The notes under the pieces were generated by a model, which was not told the origin of the DNA, did not search any database, and worked only from the letters and a program-made list of their open reading frames with translations. From Corella eumyota (Eukaryota; Chordata; Ascidiacea; Phlebobranchia; Corellidae): a DNA stretch of 64,000 nt. A program made the translations under genes and the position numbers. The stretch covers positions 5,332,001-5,396,000 of the forward strand of contig OY720099.1 in NCBI GenBank assembly GCA_963082875.1. Direction: 5' to 3'. This document shows, piece after piece, positions 35,701 to 48,100 of the stretch. Within the stretch, counting starts at the first letter, position 1, and the number at the start of each line of letters is the position of its first letter.

Positions 35701-38700
35701 ACATAAAATACTATCATTTTAATAAGGGCAGTCTTTCATTATATAAAAAAACCTTACAAAACTAATGATATATATACTATATAAAAAATATATTGTATAG
35801 CTTATACAAGTTAACTACCTGTCCTATGGTTGGCATTTTAGTTGTTAAATATAATCGGAAATCTTAGCTAGTATTTGCCTGAGATAATTTACCCACGCAC
35901 CACAATTAGCAGTTTTATTTATTTGGAAGCCTTTAAATTAAACATACAAAAGTTGTTACCTTGTTGTGTTAAGGTTCCTTGATATACTTCCCCAAATTCA
36001 CCACATCCAATCACATTAAGAACTGAGATAAGATTTGGGCTTGTCTCACAAATAAAATTATGGTGGTTCACTGCACCAAGTAGAAACGGGTCAACATACG
36101 TTCGCTGTTCTATAAAATAAATCATAAAATTCACAAAGTAGTACAATTTTGATGGTAATTTTTTGAAAAACTGTTTTGTAAAATATAATCTTATTACATA
36201 ATATAGGATTTTAAATGCTATATTATATATTTTGAAAAAAAATGGTCTATCGGTTTCAAAATTGGTTACCATACTATCTATTATGGTAATTATTTTAAAA
36301 CGACAACATGAAAAGGGTTTAAATGCAGACCATAGAGCTTAAGTTAACAAATATTGGACAAATTTTAAATAGTTTTTATTTCAAAAAAATAAAAAGCATA
36401 TGCCAAAATATTCTTTAAATATATTTTTAAACCAATATTATGAATATTTAATATTCATATAATCAAAAATAAAATTTATTATTATATCTCTTTTTAATTT
36501 TGTAAAAGTGCTTAGCTTAAATAATCCTATTTTCCACTGCCAGTTGCTTTATGTAGCAAAGGATTAGGGGGAAAATAGGAAATCTGAGATTGATTTCAAA
36601 AACTAATCCTCTTACCATAAAATATTTAAATGAAAATACAAAAGAACATACATAAAAAATAAAATTTGTTTGGTACAAAAAAGTCAAAAATTTTTTTTTA
36701 TTCGGTTACTAAAAAAAGGTTAAGATCTTAAAATTATTTTAAAAAATTAAAATTTAATTTTTTTTACCTGTTAGATCAGTCAGAGATGAAAAATGTGTCC
36801 CCTCAGTATAATGAGCAATGTTGTTTCCATTTTCATTTGCTGCATGTTTATTGGGATTACATTTAAACCAAGCAATACTGAAGATTAAAACCTAAAAATC
36901 ATATTAATAAAAAAATATCAATTTACATTTTGATAATAAAATTTTAAAATAAAAGCTATTTTTAAAATCAATGTATATATTTTTTTTATATATCTTTATC
37001 GTCAATGCGGGACTGTTAACTTTACAAACTAATCATGGAGTAACAACGGTAACCCGGACCTAGTCTCGAGTTACCTTTGGCAGTTAATTAAACTGCTGAT
37101 TAAGTGCTGGCTGCAGGTTTTGTACCGTTAATAGCGCCTTACTCAAGAGCGTTACAGCATGAGAGCAATGGGGATCGAACCTACGATCTCATGTAGTGGA
37201 GCAAGTGTTCCGACTATAACACCACGGTGCTAGTCAATATATATAAGGGAGTTTAATAGACAATATTTATAAATGTCTAGTTTATAGACCTACAAAATAA
37301 ATAAAACTGCTGTTTGTAGTAAGCCGGTAAACTATCATAGGCAAATTTAAGTTAAGAGTTGTGACCACTTTAAGACAATTAAAGTCCCAACCGTAGGATG
37401 GGATGTTACTGAGTGTAGAGTAAATTATTTGTAATTGTATATTTTTTATGATTTTTATTAATTTTAATTTTTCTATGAAGTTAAATTAATGATTTCACTT
37501 ACTAGTACACAAATTAAGGATATAGCAGCGATAAGATAAATATAATTTGAGTTTTGGTCAACTGGATTTATAGGAGCTGGTGATGTTCTGATCATTAACA
37601 TTTCACTGTATTGTCCATTACCTAACATGGCACAAAAAAATTGAATTTTTCAAAAAAAAAAAAATATTTAGATTTTAAAAAACTAAATGGAAAAAAATGA
37701 TATTTATAACTTGATTTATACAACGTTTAACTTGAATTTTTACGTATATATAACAATGTTTCAAAATCTAAAAAAAAAATTTATACTAGTATTAATGTAC
37801 AAAATAAATTCTGTTTATTATAGATAAATGATGTAGAATTACTAATAAGGCGTAAAACCTTAATTTTGCTTAAACCAAGTTTTGCGTGCATTAATTTAAG
37901 TAAATTTACTTTATGTTTTAGATAAATATATAAATACCACACAATCGAAAAATGTATTTAAAAATAGTTACGCCTACCAATAATGTTTTTAGCTCTAACA
38001 AGTACTTTATAAGTGACACCAGCTCTTAAACCACTTAGCACAGCAGATGTTGAGTTGACCAACATTCGAGATAAATCTCCCGTCGACCTTCCTGATCTAT
38101 CAACAGACATCCATTTAACCTTCAAAAAATAAAAAATTTTATTTTTTAAAAGTAATTAAAATAAATTTTAAAATATTTTTACAGGGAATTTAGTAAAGTA
38201 CATTTTTTAAATTGTTAATTTAATTTTTATTTGTGTCTAAATCTATTAGGTATCATAATACCAAACTTTTTTTTATATTTTACCTAAATCATAAACAGTA
38301 CTAAAAAAATAATTTAACAATCTTACCTGGTAAGTGATTTCATTTTTTCCAGTGTATTTTGGTTTGGACCATTTTATAAAACAAGAACTTTCGTTTTGGT
38401 TTAAAACAATTAAACCAGTTACGATTGATGGGGTTGTTATATTCGTGTGAAATTCAATGACTGAACTGCTTGATTTTAAAATTTTTGAAATCTAAATAAA
38501 AAAAAAATTAAATTTTATTTATCTTAAATTTTTACCTTTTAAAATTTTTTTTTAGGTGAACACTTTAACATACCTGCAATGAATCCAAAGTTAATTCGTC
38601 GCTAAAATTCATCTGTTTATTACTTAAATAATTAAATTCTCTTGAGTACTGCTGCTTTGTTACACCAGTTATTGATAACACGACAAACTGATAACAAGAT

Positions 38701-41700
38701 TCTGCCTTTAAGTTTTGAAAAACGACGGAGTTTTGCACGATTTGGCAATTTCTGTTGGCCAAACTTTTATTGTTTCTGTCGTATGGGTTACATTCAGTTT
38801 GTGTGAGTGAGTTATTCTTTGCGTGCTTGTTTAATGAGGTAGTAAAATCATCTAAAAAATAAGAAATAACAATTTTTTTTGTAATAAATTAACTAAACGT
38901 ATGAAAAACAGTTATTTGTTTATCAAAGTAATTAATTAAATAAAAAAGTTTTTATTAATTTGCGTAACCATAACCAATTGTTACTTACTAAATAATCAAA
39001 AAATGACAAAATTTTTCATACTTACATTAGGATATGAATTTAATTTTAATGCATGCATGCAATGTCTAATAGTATTGCAAGAGCATTACATGCTATACTT
39101 AATTAACTACTTAATTGCTGGGAACAAAATAATACCACATACTTTAACCTAAGCAATTAATTTCAATCTTAAATTTTATGAGAAATGTTACTCAATGCAA
39201 AAAATAATTTCATAACGCTAAACTCATTTTTTGTGTTGGTATAAAATTACCAAAATATAAAAATTTTGATGGTTTATTTGCTAAAAAACATTGACCCTTA
39301 CCCATATTAGGAGCCGAGCAAGACTGGCAGAATACGCAGTAATAAAGTTTATGACAGCCCCCAGTTGTTTGAGGGGGTTTCCATTTTAGTTCAACAACCC
39401 CTAAAAAATTGCTAAGTTTTAATACATAGTAACACTTAAAAAACAGCAAAAACTGATTTTAGTTATCACATAGTCTCCAAACATATTTATATATAGTTTT
39501 TTTTGTATTAATGGTTAAAAAAATTAGGTAAATGTTGTTTTTATTAGAATTTTAAAAGTACTTCTTTTACCAAATATCATACTATTTGTCAAAACCCATT
39601 ACCTTTAGTAAGAGTAATTATTTTATAATTACGATTATCATAAAAACACCTAATTTCATAGTATTTTCATTTCTTTACAGAAGTCACCTGTGCTTTTCTT
39701 TGGTCCAGGAACCAATTTTAAACTAAGAGGAACCGAAGGCAATTTTGAACATGTATCACATTTCACGTTATTGGTCGAGTTAAATTGAATATGATCACTT
39801 GAACACATGCAATAAAAGGAGGCTTGTTTGTTTGTGTATGAGTTAGGTGGGCAAGGGGTACATAGGTTGTTGCTTGTGGAAGACCTGTAAAAAGTAAAAA
39901 AGTTAAAATATTGTTGAAAAAATGGCCTTTATTCAAGTGTCTTATTAGGTATACTATGATTAGTGCTTAAAGAATGTTAAATCAAGCAATTCAGATAACA
40001 CAGTAGCATTGAAAATTGCTGCCAATGCCTTTAGTTTCGCATCAAATCACTTGACTCATTAAAAATACAGACAGACTAAAAACATAATGGCAATTGAAGC
40101 AGAAAAAAAATATTAGGATAAAAAAAAATGGATATGCAAAGTTTTTTATAAAAATACGCAAATTAACTTAAATTATAGTTATTCTACATTTTTTAGTTTA
40201 TAACTTAAAAATAAAGTTTTAAAACAAATTAATTCTGAAAAAAAAAATGCTTATAAAATAAAAATAAAAGTGAGTTGACATTATTCAACATATTTATAAC
40301 ATGGTAATAATAATTCAACCCAAGTAACACAAATTTGAAAAAAAAATAATTCTATTTTATTATATTATGTTTAATTTAATATTTTATAATCTTACTTGTA
40401 GAAATTAGGCGAACATGGAATGCATTTAAACCGTAAAGAATCAGGTTCATATCCTTTCTTGCACTGACACGTCCCCTTTGTTACTTGCCATATACCAGAA
40501 CTGGTACAATGGTATAAGGGGAGAGATGGCGCGTTTAGGTCGTCATTTAAAGCTGGCATTGAGTTTGGCACACATTTTCCTGTCACCTGTCAATTACAAG
40601 TGTCATGATAAGCAATGTTTAACAGCTGGTTTAAAGGCCTACATTAATTTGTGTACAGGTCCTAAAAATTAACAGACTCTTTAAATATAACATTGTTTAG
40701 ATAGGAACTATATCTCCAACGAAATATTTTTTCCTTTTTTAAATACATTTTTCAAGTTTACACAAATGGTTAATTACTGTAGTACCAATATGTCAGTAAA
40801 AATATTTAATATGTATTCCAACCTAAATGCACTAAATAATTAAAGACAACAACATTTTTATACAAAATAATGCAAGATCGGAATTAAAATTTAATGTAGC
40901 ATTGTCTAATAGCATTTTGTGAGTATTATGTGCCATAGTTCTACTGAATCATAATGTTCTTAACTTTTCAGAAGGTCCAAAACCAAAAATAAAAAAAACA
41001 TTTTTAAGTTTTAGTAAAAAATATAAAATCTACTAATGCATGCTACATAGAAAAAACGAAGTATCCTGTATGCCATTGCATTTTGTTATAGCTTACAAGA
41101 AAGACAGAAGTAATTTTATAAGAACACCAAACTGGTACTTATACTTAATACTAACCTCAACTAATGAAGTATCAAACTGGCCAGTATGGGTTTTAGGAAA
41201 TTCAGCCAACTTTGCTATTTTCTTTGGGCACATTTTGTAATAAACTCGCAGGGATTTAAGTGACATACATGCTCCCTCATCCACCACAGCAACATAAATC
41301 CCGTCATTTGATTTTTGGCCCTCCAACGAGATTTGAACACTGACAGTTTCTTTGTTTACCTCAAAACCGCTGTGATCGCTGTTTGGTAAAAAGCGCTCCT
41401 AAAATATAAAACAAATTGTTGTTTGTGTCAAGGTCTATCAAATAAGTCTTTTAGGTAAATACTGATTAAAAGACAACAACAATCTTACGAAATAAATTGT
41501 TCACAATCAAAACTTATGTACTTTAAAAGTTAGCATTAGTTTCACTCTAAAACAAAACTAACAGCACTTTTATAAACAAACAAATAAGAATAAAGACCAC
41601 ATGTTAAAATAACAAATTTAAGTTGAAATATGTGTTTGTATAATATAAATTTATATTTAAAAATTATTAAAAAAGTATTTATCTATATTTAACTAAGCTT

Positions 41701-43778
41701 AATGGACACAAAAAATGTAGCCCAAGTTGTAGACTTTTAATATAAAAAACTAAGGTTTGTGGTGCATGGGCAAATATTTGTTGCAACTATTATAATACTC
41801 TAGTAACTAGAAGTGTGCACTTAAATTTTCGTAAAAATTTCATTTTTTAACAAACAAAATCAGCACTTGTTGATAAAATGTTCTATTACCTCTGCAGCCA
41901 CTGTATCTATAGTTGTGTAGTTGTCATCCAATAAATTGTCAGCGTTAGAATTACTTTCGTTGGCAAATTTGTAAGAAACCTTGAATGTTTCTCGACAAAT
42001 TGTATCATCCAAATCAAAACATTCCCGCATCCAGAATTGAAGATCAATGTACAGTCGAGAGACATCTAAATCAGATTCAAAAAATCAATTAGTAAACAAT
42101 GCAGTACTCTAAAAATATAAAGTTTAATTTAACAAAATCAAAAAAAGATGATAAAATTGCTAATATAGGTAAAAAATTGATTAGTTTAAAATAGTAAATA
42201 CTTTTCGCTAAGAAAATCACCAATTATTAACAAGACGCTTAAGAATGTTTTTAATAGTGTAGTACAGATTTAACAAAAACATCATTATTATCCTAATAAT
42301 AATATAAACCCTATCACTCACCTTTTACTTTCATTAATGGTGACCGAAGCCAGCTCTGAACCTTTTTAAGTTGAAAGTTGTTGTTGTGGGGAGGAGGACA
42401 TATCTGGAATATTCTCCATCCAATTGCTGGGATACTAACTTGGGCCCACTGCAATATAATATAATTTAATTACAACATTGGTACAATAATATTAAAAATT
42501 ATTTTCCTTTTTTAAATTTAAAAACTAGAAGCCAAAATGTTAGAAGGCCAACCTCTGGATTAACATAAGATAACATTTGTTAGCCAGACTCAGATATAAG
42601 GTGACTGAGGCAGTTTGAGATAACTTTTAATACAATTTTCAAATAAAGTAACCAGCTAATTATGTTTTGGCTTATTTTTTTCGGTGGAGTTCATACCATT
42701 ATAACATATATAGATTGTAAAAAGTCAGTTCAAATTTGTCATGCATAAGCTATCTGAACAAACAAATGTATATTATGATGATTGACAAAAGAACAGCATT
42801 ACCAATTAGCATTTTAAGTCATAAATCATAAAAATATCAACTTCTAATTAAATAAATTAACACCTTTTTTCCAAAATTTATTAAGCAATAAAATAAAAAA
42901 TTCAATAGTTAGCAAATTTTATTTATATACATTTATAAATAAAGTTCTCTTTTTTTTAATTTTGGCTTTAGGCATATATATATTTTTAACCATAAATATT
43001 TAATAAAAAAAACTACTTTTCAAAACCATATAGCGACATATTGACATACAGACTGACCCAAATACACTTTAGGTTATTTAGTAATTAAAGTAAAATAATA
43101 TTTAAGATAAAAAAACAAAACTTGCCCCCATGGTTGAATTAGGTTCCTCGAGACCGTCGACATATCTCTTTGTGAGCCAACCACGAATTTGTGAGGTTTG
43201 ATTTGCAGTGTTCAAAACAGTTACTAAAAAAAAATTAAGTTTTGTTTTTTACCATTATATATATTATGTTTTATTCTAGATGTAAGAACACATACTTTAC
43301 AACCTAAAAATAAAAATAAGGACACTACAGCACTACAACATAGGAGCTGTGGCGCTACAGCATGGGCGCCATGGGGATTAAACCCACAACCTCACGTAGT
43401 TAACATTTTTTACAAAAAAAATTATAAAATGATAGCAGTAGGGTTTAAACCTTAACTCCTGACATGGTGTTTGTACCTTACTGCACAATACCACTTCGCA
43501 ATTTTTAAAAACTAAGTCGAAAAATTAACTAAGTCGAAAAATTAAATTTTTCTATATATATATATAAAGTAAAACGTAAATACATTTAACTTTGTTAAAT
43601 AACAATTCAGAAAAAAAATTAAAAACTTACCTTCATATGATTGAACAGTGGTACAACAACAGAACAAAAAATAAACAATACAATATATCGCCAGGTAAAA
43701 ATTACAAGGAAAAGCGTAATTTTGTTTTGAACGTACATGAAAAGACTGCCTTTGGGCAGCCCTACCCCACAACTTCAT
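32729..43778 (-). CDS. Eph receptor tyrosine kinase lacking a SAM domain
   Basis: Twenty-one exons: 43778-43631, 43223-43126, 42448-42322, 42065-41890, 41398-41156, 40586-40396, 39884-39688, 39400-39302, 38851-38574, 38491-38327, 38119-37978, 37621-37503, 36891-36768, 36109-35960, 35688-35612, 35413-35284, 35038-34918, 34624-34435, 33894-33763, 33632-33481 and 33056-32729. They give 1128 residues in one frame. Order: signal anchor-like N-terminus, ephrin-binding domain (about 50-260, [24 protein letters not shown]), Cys-rich region ([12 protein letters not shown]), two fibronectin III repeats (400-630), membrane helix (about 648-670), juxtamembrane RTYVDP, and kinase (GCGEFGEV loop, VAVKRL Lys, RDLAARN, DFGLTR, WTAPES). 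The kinase residues needed for activity are present. Eph receptors signal at cell contacts through ephrins. After the kinase, a 110-residue Ser/Thr/Asn-rich tail ends in KVKKV instead of a SAM domain. Which Eph class it belongs to cannot be set from this alone. Intron 2 uses a GC donor. Confidence 0.95.
33200..33370. repeat. Degenerate tandem repeat in Eph intron 20
   Basis: AGAGAATNAGCTAGG-like units recur about every 40-50 bp (for example AGAGAATAAGCTAG, GAGAATCAGCTAGG, AAAAGCTAGGAGC). They are partial and diverged. Confidence 0.5.
33919..33932 (+). repeat. G14 homopolymer
   Basis: Fourteen consecutive G on the plus strand (C-run on the transcribed sense) inside Eph intron 18. This is striking in a genome this AT-rich. 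Confidence 0.8.
34131..34270. repeat. TTTCCCCTTTGGAAAA tandem cluster
   Basis: At least four imperfect copies of AAATTTCCCCTTTTGGAAAA and shortened forms, in Eph intron 18. The unit is itself nearly palindromic (TTTCC...GGAAA). Confidence 0.7.
35826..35955 (+). repeat. Dispersed short repeat, family 2, copy 3
   Basis: TATGGTTGGCATTTTAGTTG, then ACGCACCACAATTAGCAG, then TTTTATTTATTTGGAAGCC and TTAAATTAAACATAC. It ends a few bases from Eph exon 14 (35960), inside intron 14. Confidence 0.68.
36985..37234 (-). repeat. tRNA-derived SINE copy (minus orientation)
   Basis: On the minus strand: CACCGTGGTGTTATAGTCGG (A-box region), GTAGGTTCGATCCCC (B box), CATGCTGTAACGCTCTTGAG, and TTGACGATAAAGATATATA at the end. 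It lies in Eph intron 12. Confidence 0.82.
37265..37405 (-). repeat. Dispersed short repeat, family 2, copy 4
   Basis: Reverse orientation. On the minus strand it reads CTACGGTTGGGACTTTAATTG, TACAAACAGCAGTTTTATTT, then ATTTTGTAGGTCTATAAACT. It lies directly next to the SINE at 36985-37234. Confidence 0.65.
43318..43402 (-). repeat. SINE fragment (minus orientation)
   Basis: On the minus strand: ACGTGAGGTTGTGGGTTTAATCCCC (first part A-box side lost), then GCCCATGCTGTAGCGCC. It lies in Eph intron 1. Confidence 0.6.
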
Positions 43779-44647
43779 CACGTTATATTAACAAAAACAT
43801 GTTAAGATTACGAATATAATTCATTTTATTAAAAATTGTATGTTTATTTATTCTAAAACATACTATTTCATTCATAAATAACTTTCTCCCAGTAAAAATG
43901 TCAACAATGGTATGCGAGTATTTTTAACGTGATTAATTTTTGTAATTCAGTGATGCGTTAAAATTTTGTATCGACACACCATTCATTTTATTTTACATAC
44001 ACTTATCCTCGATGTAAAAAGACTAACATCTCAGTTTTAACCTAAGGTATCGTTTTTAAGCTTTTCCGGTCTTATAATGCCTTTGGTGGTTTAAATCTTA
44101 TTGATAACATTGCCTATTTATTACTTTGTCCACCTAACAATTGTAGCTTGGCTTGAGCAAAGCTCTATAAACGGTTTTGGGATAAGGTAAATCTCGTAGT
44201 CTGTAATACCCTTTCTAAGAGCACAAGAAATAAAAGCAAAGAAATTAGAACAAAGGTAGTTAAGTCAAATGTTCTAACTCCGTATTAAGCCCTTGTAATT
44301 TTAACTTTTTAACAAAAAAATAAAGTCAAAAGAAGGTTAGTAATTAATTGTCCCGAAAAATAACTATTAAAATTTTACGTATAACTATTAAAAAATCGTA
44401 GAATACAATAGAAAAAAACTTAACTTGGATGTTTTATTTTTATTGTGCAAAACCCGCACAAGCTTGCAAATTACAAAACAGTTTAATCACATAATTAATT
44501 ATGGCACAAATTTTAAAAAAAATATTAAAATGTAACCTAAATTAGTTACCGTTTTTTCATATAAGTATACTTTTTTATAATTTATAATAAAAAATATATT
44601 TTTTTTAAATACAATTTTTTAACTACAATGTTGTATGTTTAAGTTTA
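43779..44647. other. Eph 5' flank
   Basis: No exon seen. It contains a short SINE-derived scrap at about 44,140-44,185 (TTGAGCAAAGCTCTATAAACGG). The rest is AT-rich and must include the Eph promoter near 43,780-44,100. Confidence 0.4.
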
Positions 44648-44770
44648 TTATGCATTTCGCCGCTTTACATTTGATGCTCTTGGTTTAAAACCAAAAAATT
44701 CATTTCGTTTTTTCTTGGCTTTTAAAATTTCATCTTCTTTGTTTTTGCCTTTTTCTGTCATTCTCTTCAT
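44648..44770 (-). CDS. Small basic 40-codon frame behind a splice acceptor
   Basis: A splice acceptor (TTTGATTTAAG) at about 44773 is followed 2 bases later by ATG and a 40-codon frame (MKRMTEKGKNKEDEILKA ... FFGFKPRASNVKRRNA) ending in TAA, with AATAAAC just after. It is highly charged and not low complexity. It lies 420 bp downstream of the CWC27 stop on the same strand. It could be an alternative 3' exon of CWC27: splicing from a cryptic CTGG|GTAATAG donor in exon 13 would join this frame, while splicing just before the CWC27 stop would give a different short tail. If the organism is a tunicate, it could also be a tiny downstream cistron with a spliced-leader acceptor. Family not recognised. 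Confidence 0.35.
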   Translation of the reverse strand: MKRMTEKGKNKEDEILKAKKKRNEFFGFKPRASNVKRRNA

Positions 44771-44867
44771 GACTTAAATCAAAAAAAGAATTATAAGAAA
44801 AGCAACCAATGCATAATTGCTTTACTACAAAAATCGCGAGTTGTTGCAAAATAAACAAAGGACCACA

Positions 44868-44925
44868 AATGGCAGTTTTATTTTTAAAGTCATGACGTAA
44901 AAACGGACACTGGGGAAATTACCAA
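44868..44925 (+). repeat. Dispersed short repeat, family 2, partial copy
   Basis: Only the core GGACCACAAATGGCAGTTTTATTTTT is kept. It lies between CWC27 and the small downstream frame. Confidence 0.4.
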
Positions 44926-45193
44926 AGTCATACTATTCGCCAATTTTGTGAGACCATAATTACTTGGTCTTTATAGATTATATAACAAAGAATAATTTAT
45001 TAATTAGCCTAAAAAAGGGTAAAAAGGAGAATTAAAAATGTTTTATTAGCAGAAAAAATGGGAGTTTTTAAGTAAATGATATCCAGATGAAAGTCTTTTC
45101 GATGGTTTATGACATAACCCATTTGCAATAAATGGCACTACGAAAACCTAGCTTTAATTTTTATACGAATTAACCTAATTTATACGCAGACAA

Positions 45194-48100
45194 TCACCTA
45201 GATTTATCTTTTGATGATTTCGAGTCTTTGTCTCTTCTTCTTTTATTTAAAGGATTTCGAGGGTCGTTAATATCAAACCGATCTTCTGTTACCTCGCGAT
45301 TCATATCTTTTGCATCCCGGAGTTCATTCCTATTACCCAGTTTGTGTAAAATCCTGCAATAAAAATATCAAAAATAGTATTATTAAATTTCTTGAAAAAA
45401 TAAAAATTTTTTGGATATTTTTTCTACCATCCAGCATCATCATCTCCTTCTTCTTCTTCTTGCTCTTCTTCTGGATCCTCCTCATCACTTTTCCATCCTG
45501 CATCTTTACGAGCGTCAAACATCTTTGTCTTAAATCCTTCAAGAAGAGCTAAAGTCTAAGACGTCGCAAAAAAAAGTGAAATGTTTGATTAAAAAAAAAC
45601 TCTGATGAAAATAATTAAAATACATTTTTTAACAAACTTAAACTTACCATTTTTTCTCGATCGCTTCCCTTGCTTTTGTTTTTGATTTTCTTGTATTTCT
45701 TTTGTTGATTTTTGTACTCATCAAACATTGGATTCGAACTTTTTTCTTCATCTAAATAAAATTATTATAAAACCAATCAATCTAAGCACAATAAAAAAAA
45801 ATTCCAACTTCTTTGAGCATTTATTTACAATAATTTATATTTAACAAAATCTTAGATCTTTAGAAACCAAACAGTATTATTATACAAACATTAAGTTTAA
45901 ATTAAAAAATATAAAAAAATTTATAAAGTTTAATTTACCAGAACTTTCTTTTTCATCATCCTTTTCTTTTGGTTCCTCATTTTTTCTTTTTCGTGCTTGA
46001 ATAATTTCTCTCGCCAATCTTCTAGATTCACTTTTAAGTTCATCACTTGAAAAAAAATATCATAATTAAAAAACTACACAATTTTTTTTTATTAGAATTA
46101 AATTTGGCCTATTACAACAAGCTGTGAAAAAATAAATTTCGAATTTTAAATACCTCTTTGATTTAGATTCTTTTTTGCTTTCCGAATCCCCCTAAAGTAA
46201 AATAAAAATTTGTAATTTACAAATATTATTGCTTTCTTTCAAAATCAAAAATAGAAAAGTAAGTTTATACCTTATTTGAGTTGTCATTTACTTTTGATTT
46301 TTGAAGTTTATTTTTTATCATGTCCACTGTTTTGGGTTTAGGAACCTAAAATTAAAGAATAAAAAAATATTAAATTACACCTAACTTTGTTAACAATAAA
46401 TTGTATTAATAACGAACAAGTATTAATCCAACAAAAATAAAAAACTAAATATTTCTAAAATAAAAACATAGCAGTTTTCAAATATTAAAAAGATAAAGAA
46501 ATTAATGTTTATTTTTCAAACCTCTGTTTCATCTAAGTTTATTTCTTCCTCAATAATTTCCACAGCTGGCAAGGAACTTAATTTTGGATCATTTGTCAAA
46601 TCGTGACTGCTTTTACTTTTTATAGTTCGATTCTGAACAAAGTTAAAATTAGATTTAATTAAGGGTCAATGAATTAAAAAAACAAATTTTATTTTTTAAT
46701 ATGTGAAATTAAATGCAATAATTCTTTTTCCTATTGATCTTACTAACAGTTAATTTTGATGGTAATAAAACTTTAATACAATTTCCAATTATAATTTTGC
46801 ATTAGCTGTAAAAGTTTTGTAATATATATACTGCTTGATTGCCTTAGTACTGTATAGGCTTAGTTACAGGAATAAGAAAAAAACAAACTTGTTCAAATTG
46901 GGTGTTATCTTTTTCTTCTTCTTCTGCCTCTTCACCAAATGACAACAACTTAAAATCTCTAGAATACAAAAATATAATTGTTGCAGAAAACACAGATTAC
47001 ACTTAAAGTTTTAAAATACGAATGGGTTATGCACTTTAGTTTAATTAATCCAAAAAGGAAAAGTATTTTAATACATTTAAAGAAAAGCATTTATTTTACT
47101 TTGTTGCTTTCATTTTACTCTTCTTGGGTTTTTTCTGTTCAGCGTCTTTCTGTTTGTTCTTTGAAACTCGGGGTTCAATGTCATCAAAGGGGTTTGCAAG
47201 AACCTGGTTAAATAAACAAATCTGCAAATTATCAATAAAAAAAGCTTTCAACACTTTATTGACTTAAATGTTTTCATAACAATATTAACATTTCTTAAAA
47301 TTTAATTTAAAGTTTACCAACTCCAGAACCCTAGTTCTAAGTTGCTTTGGTTTCACTACACAGGGTCCCAAGTTTAATTCCTACTGAATTTAGGCTACAG
47401 TACCTTTAAGTAATGCCCTTTTTTACAATATTTACAAATAACAAGCTAAAACCAACCAGCTATTTTGGTAAAATGGTCAATAATATCCAAAACAGCAAAC
47501 TGATTTTCAAGATTGGGCCAGGAAAATAAATGTACGCAATGTTTGGTTTATGTTATATAAGCAAACCTTAGTCCACTTAATAAAAGGTGGGTTAATAGGT
47601 TGGTCATCATTTTCAACTTCAACTTCTCCTAATCTGACAAGGTTGTATACTGTATCTCCAGTAACCTAAAAATAATAAGTCGAAAATATTTGTTGGGTCA
47701 AATAATTTTCAGGTGAGCTACTTTATTTTTAAAATAAAATTAAGGTTTGTAGAATTGTAGTTATAGTTATAATTATATATTTAAAAAAAATTGAACTAAA
47801 ATAAATTTAGAAAAAAAATTAAATTATAGCCTATGCATAACATTAATATAAGATGTAAAAATAAAACATAAATATACAACTTTAAAAATGTAATAAGCCT
47901 ATTACATTTCAAATAAATAAGGCCTTAACAAAAAAATTAAATACTTTGCCGAAAATTGTATGTTTCTTATTTAAGTCATTACAGGGACCAAGGGTGAAAA
48001 AAAATTGACTTCCATTATCATCTGGACCTGCATTTGCCATAGCAACCAATCCCCTTCTTACAAATCTTAATCGCTGGTGAAATTCATCCTTAAACAATTA

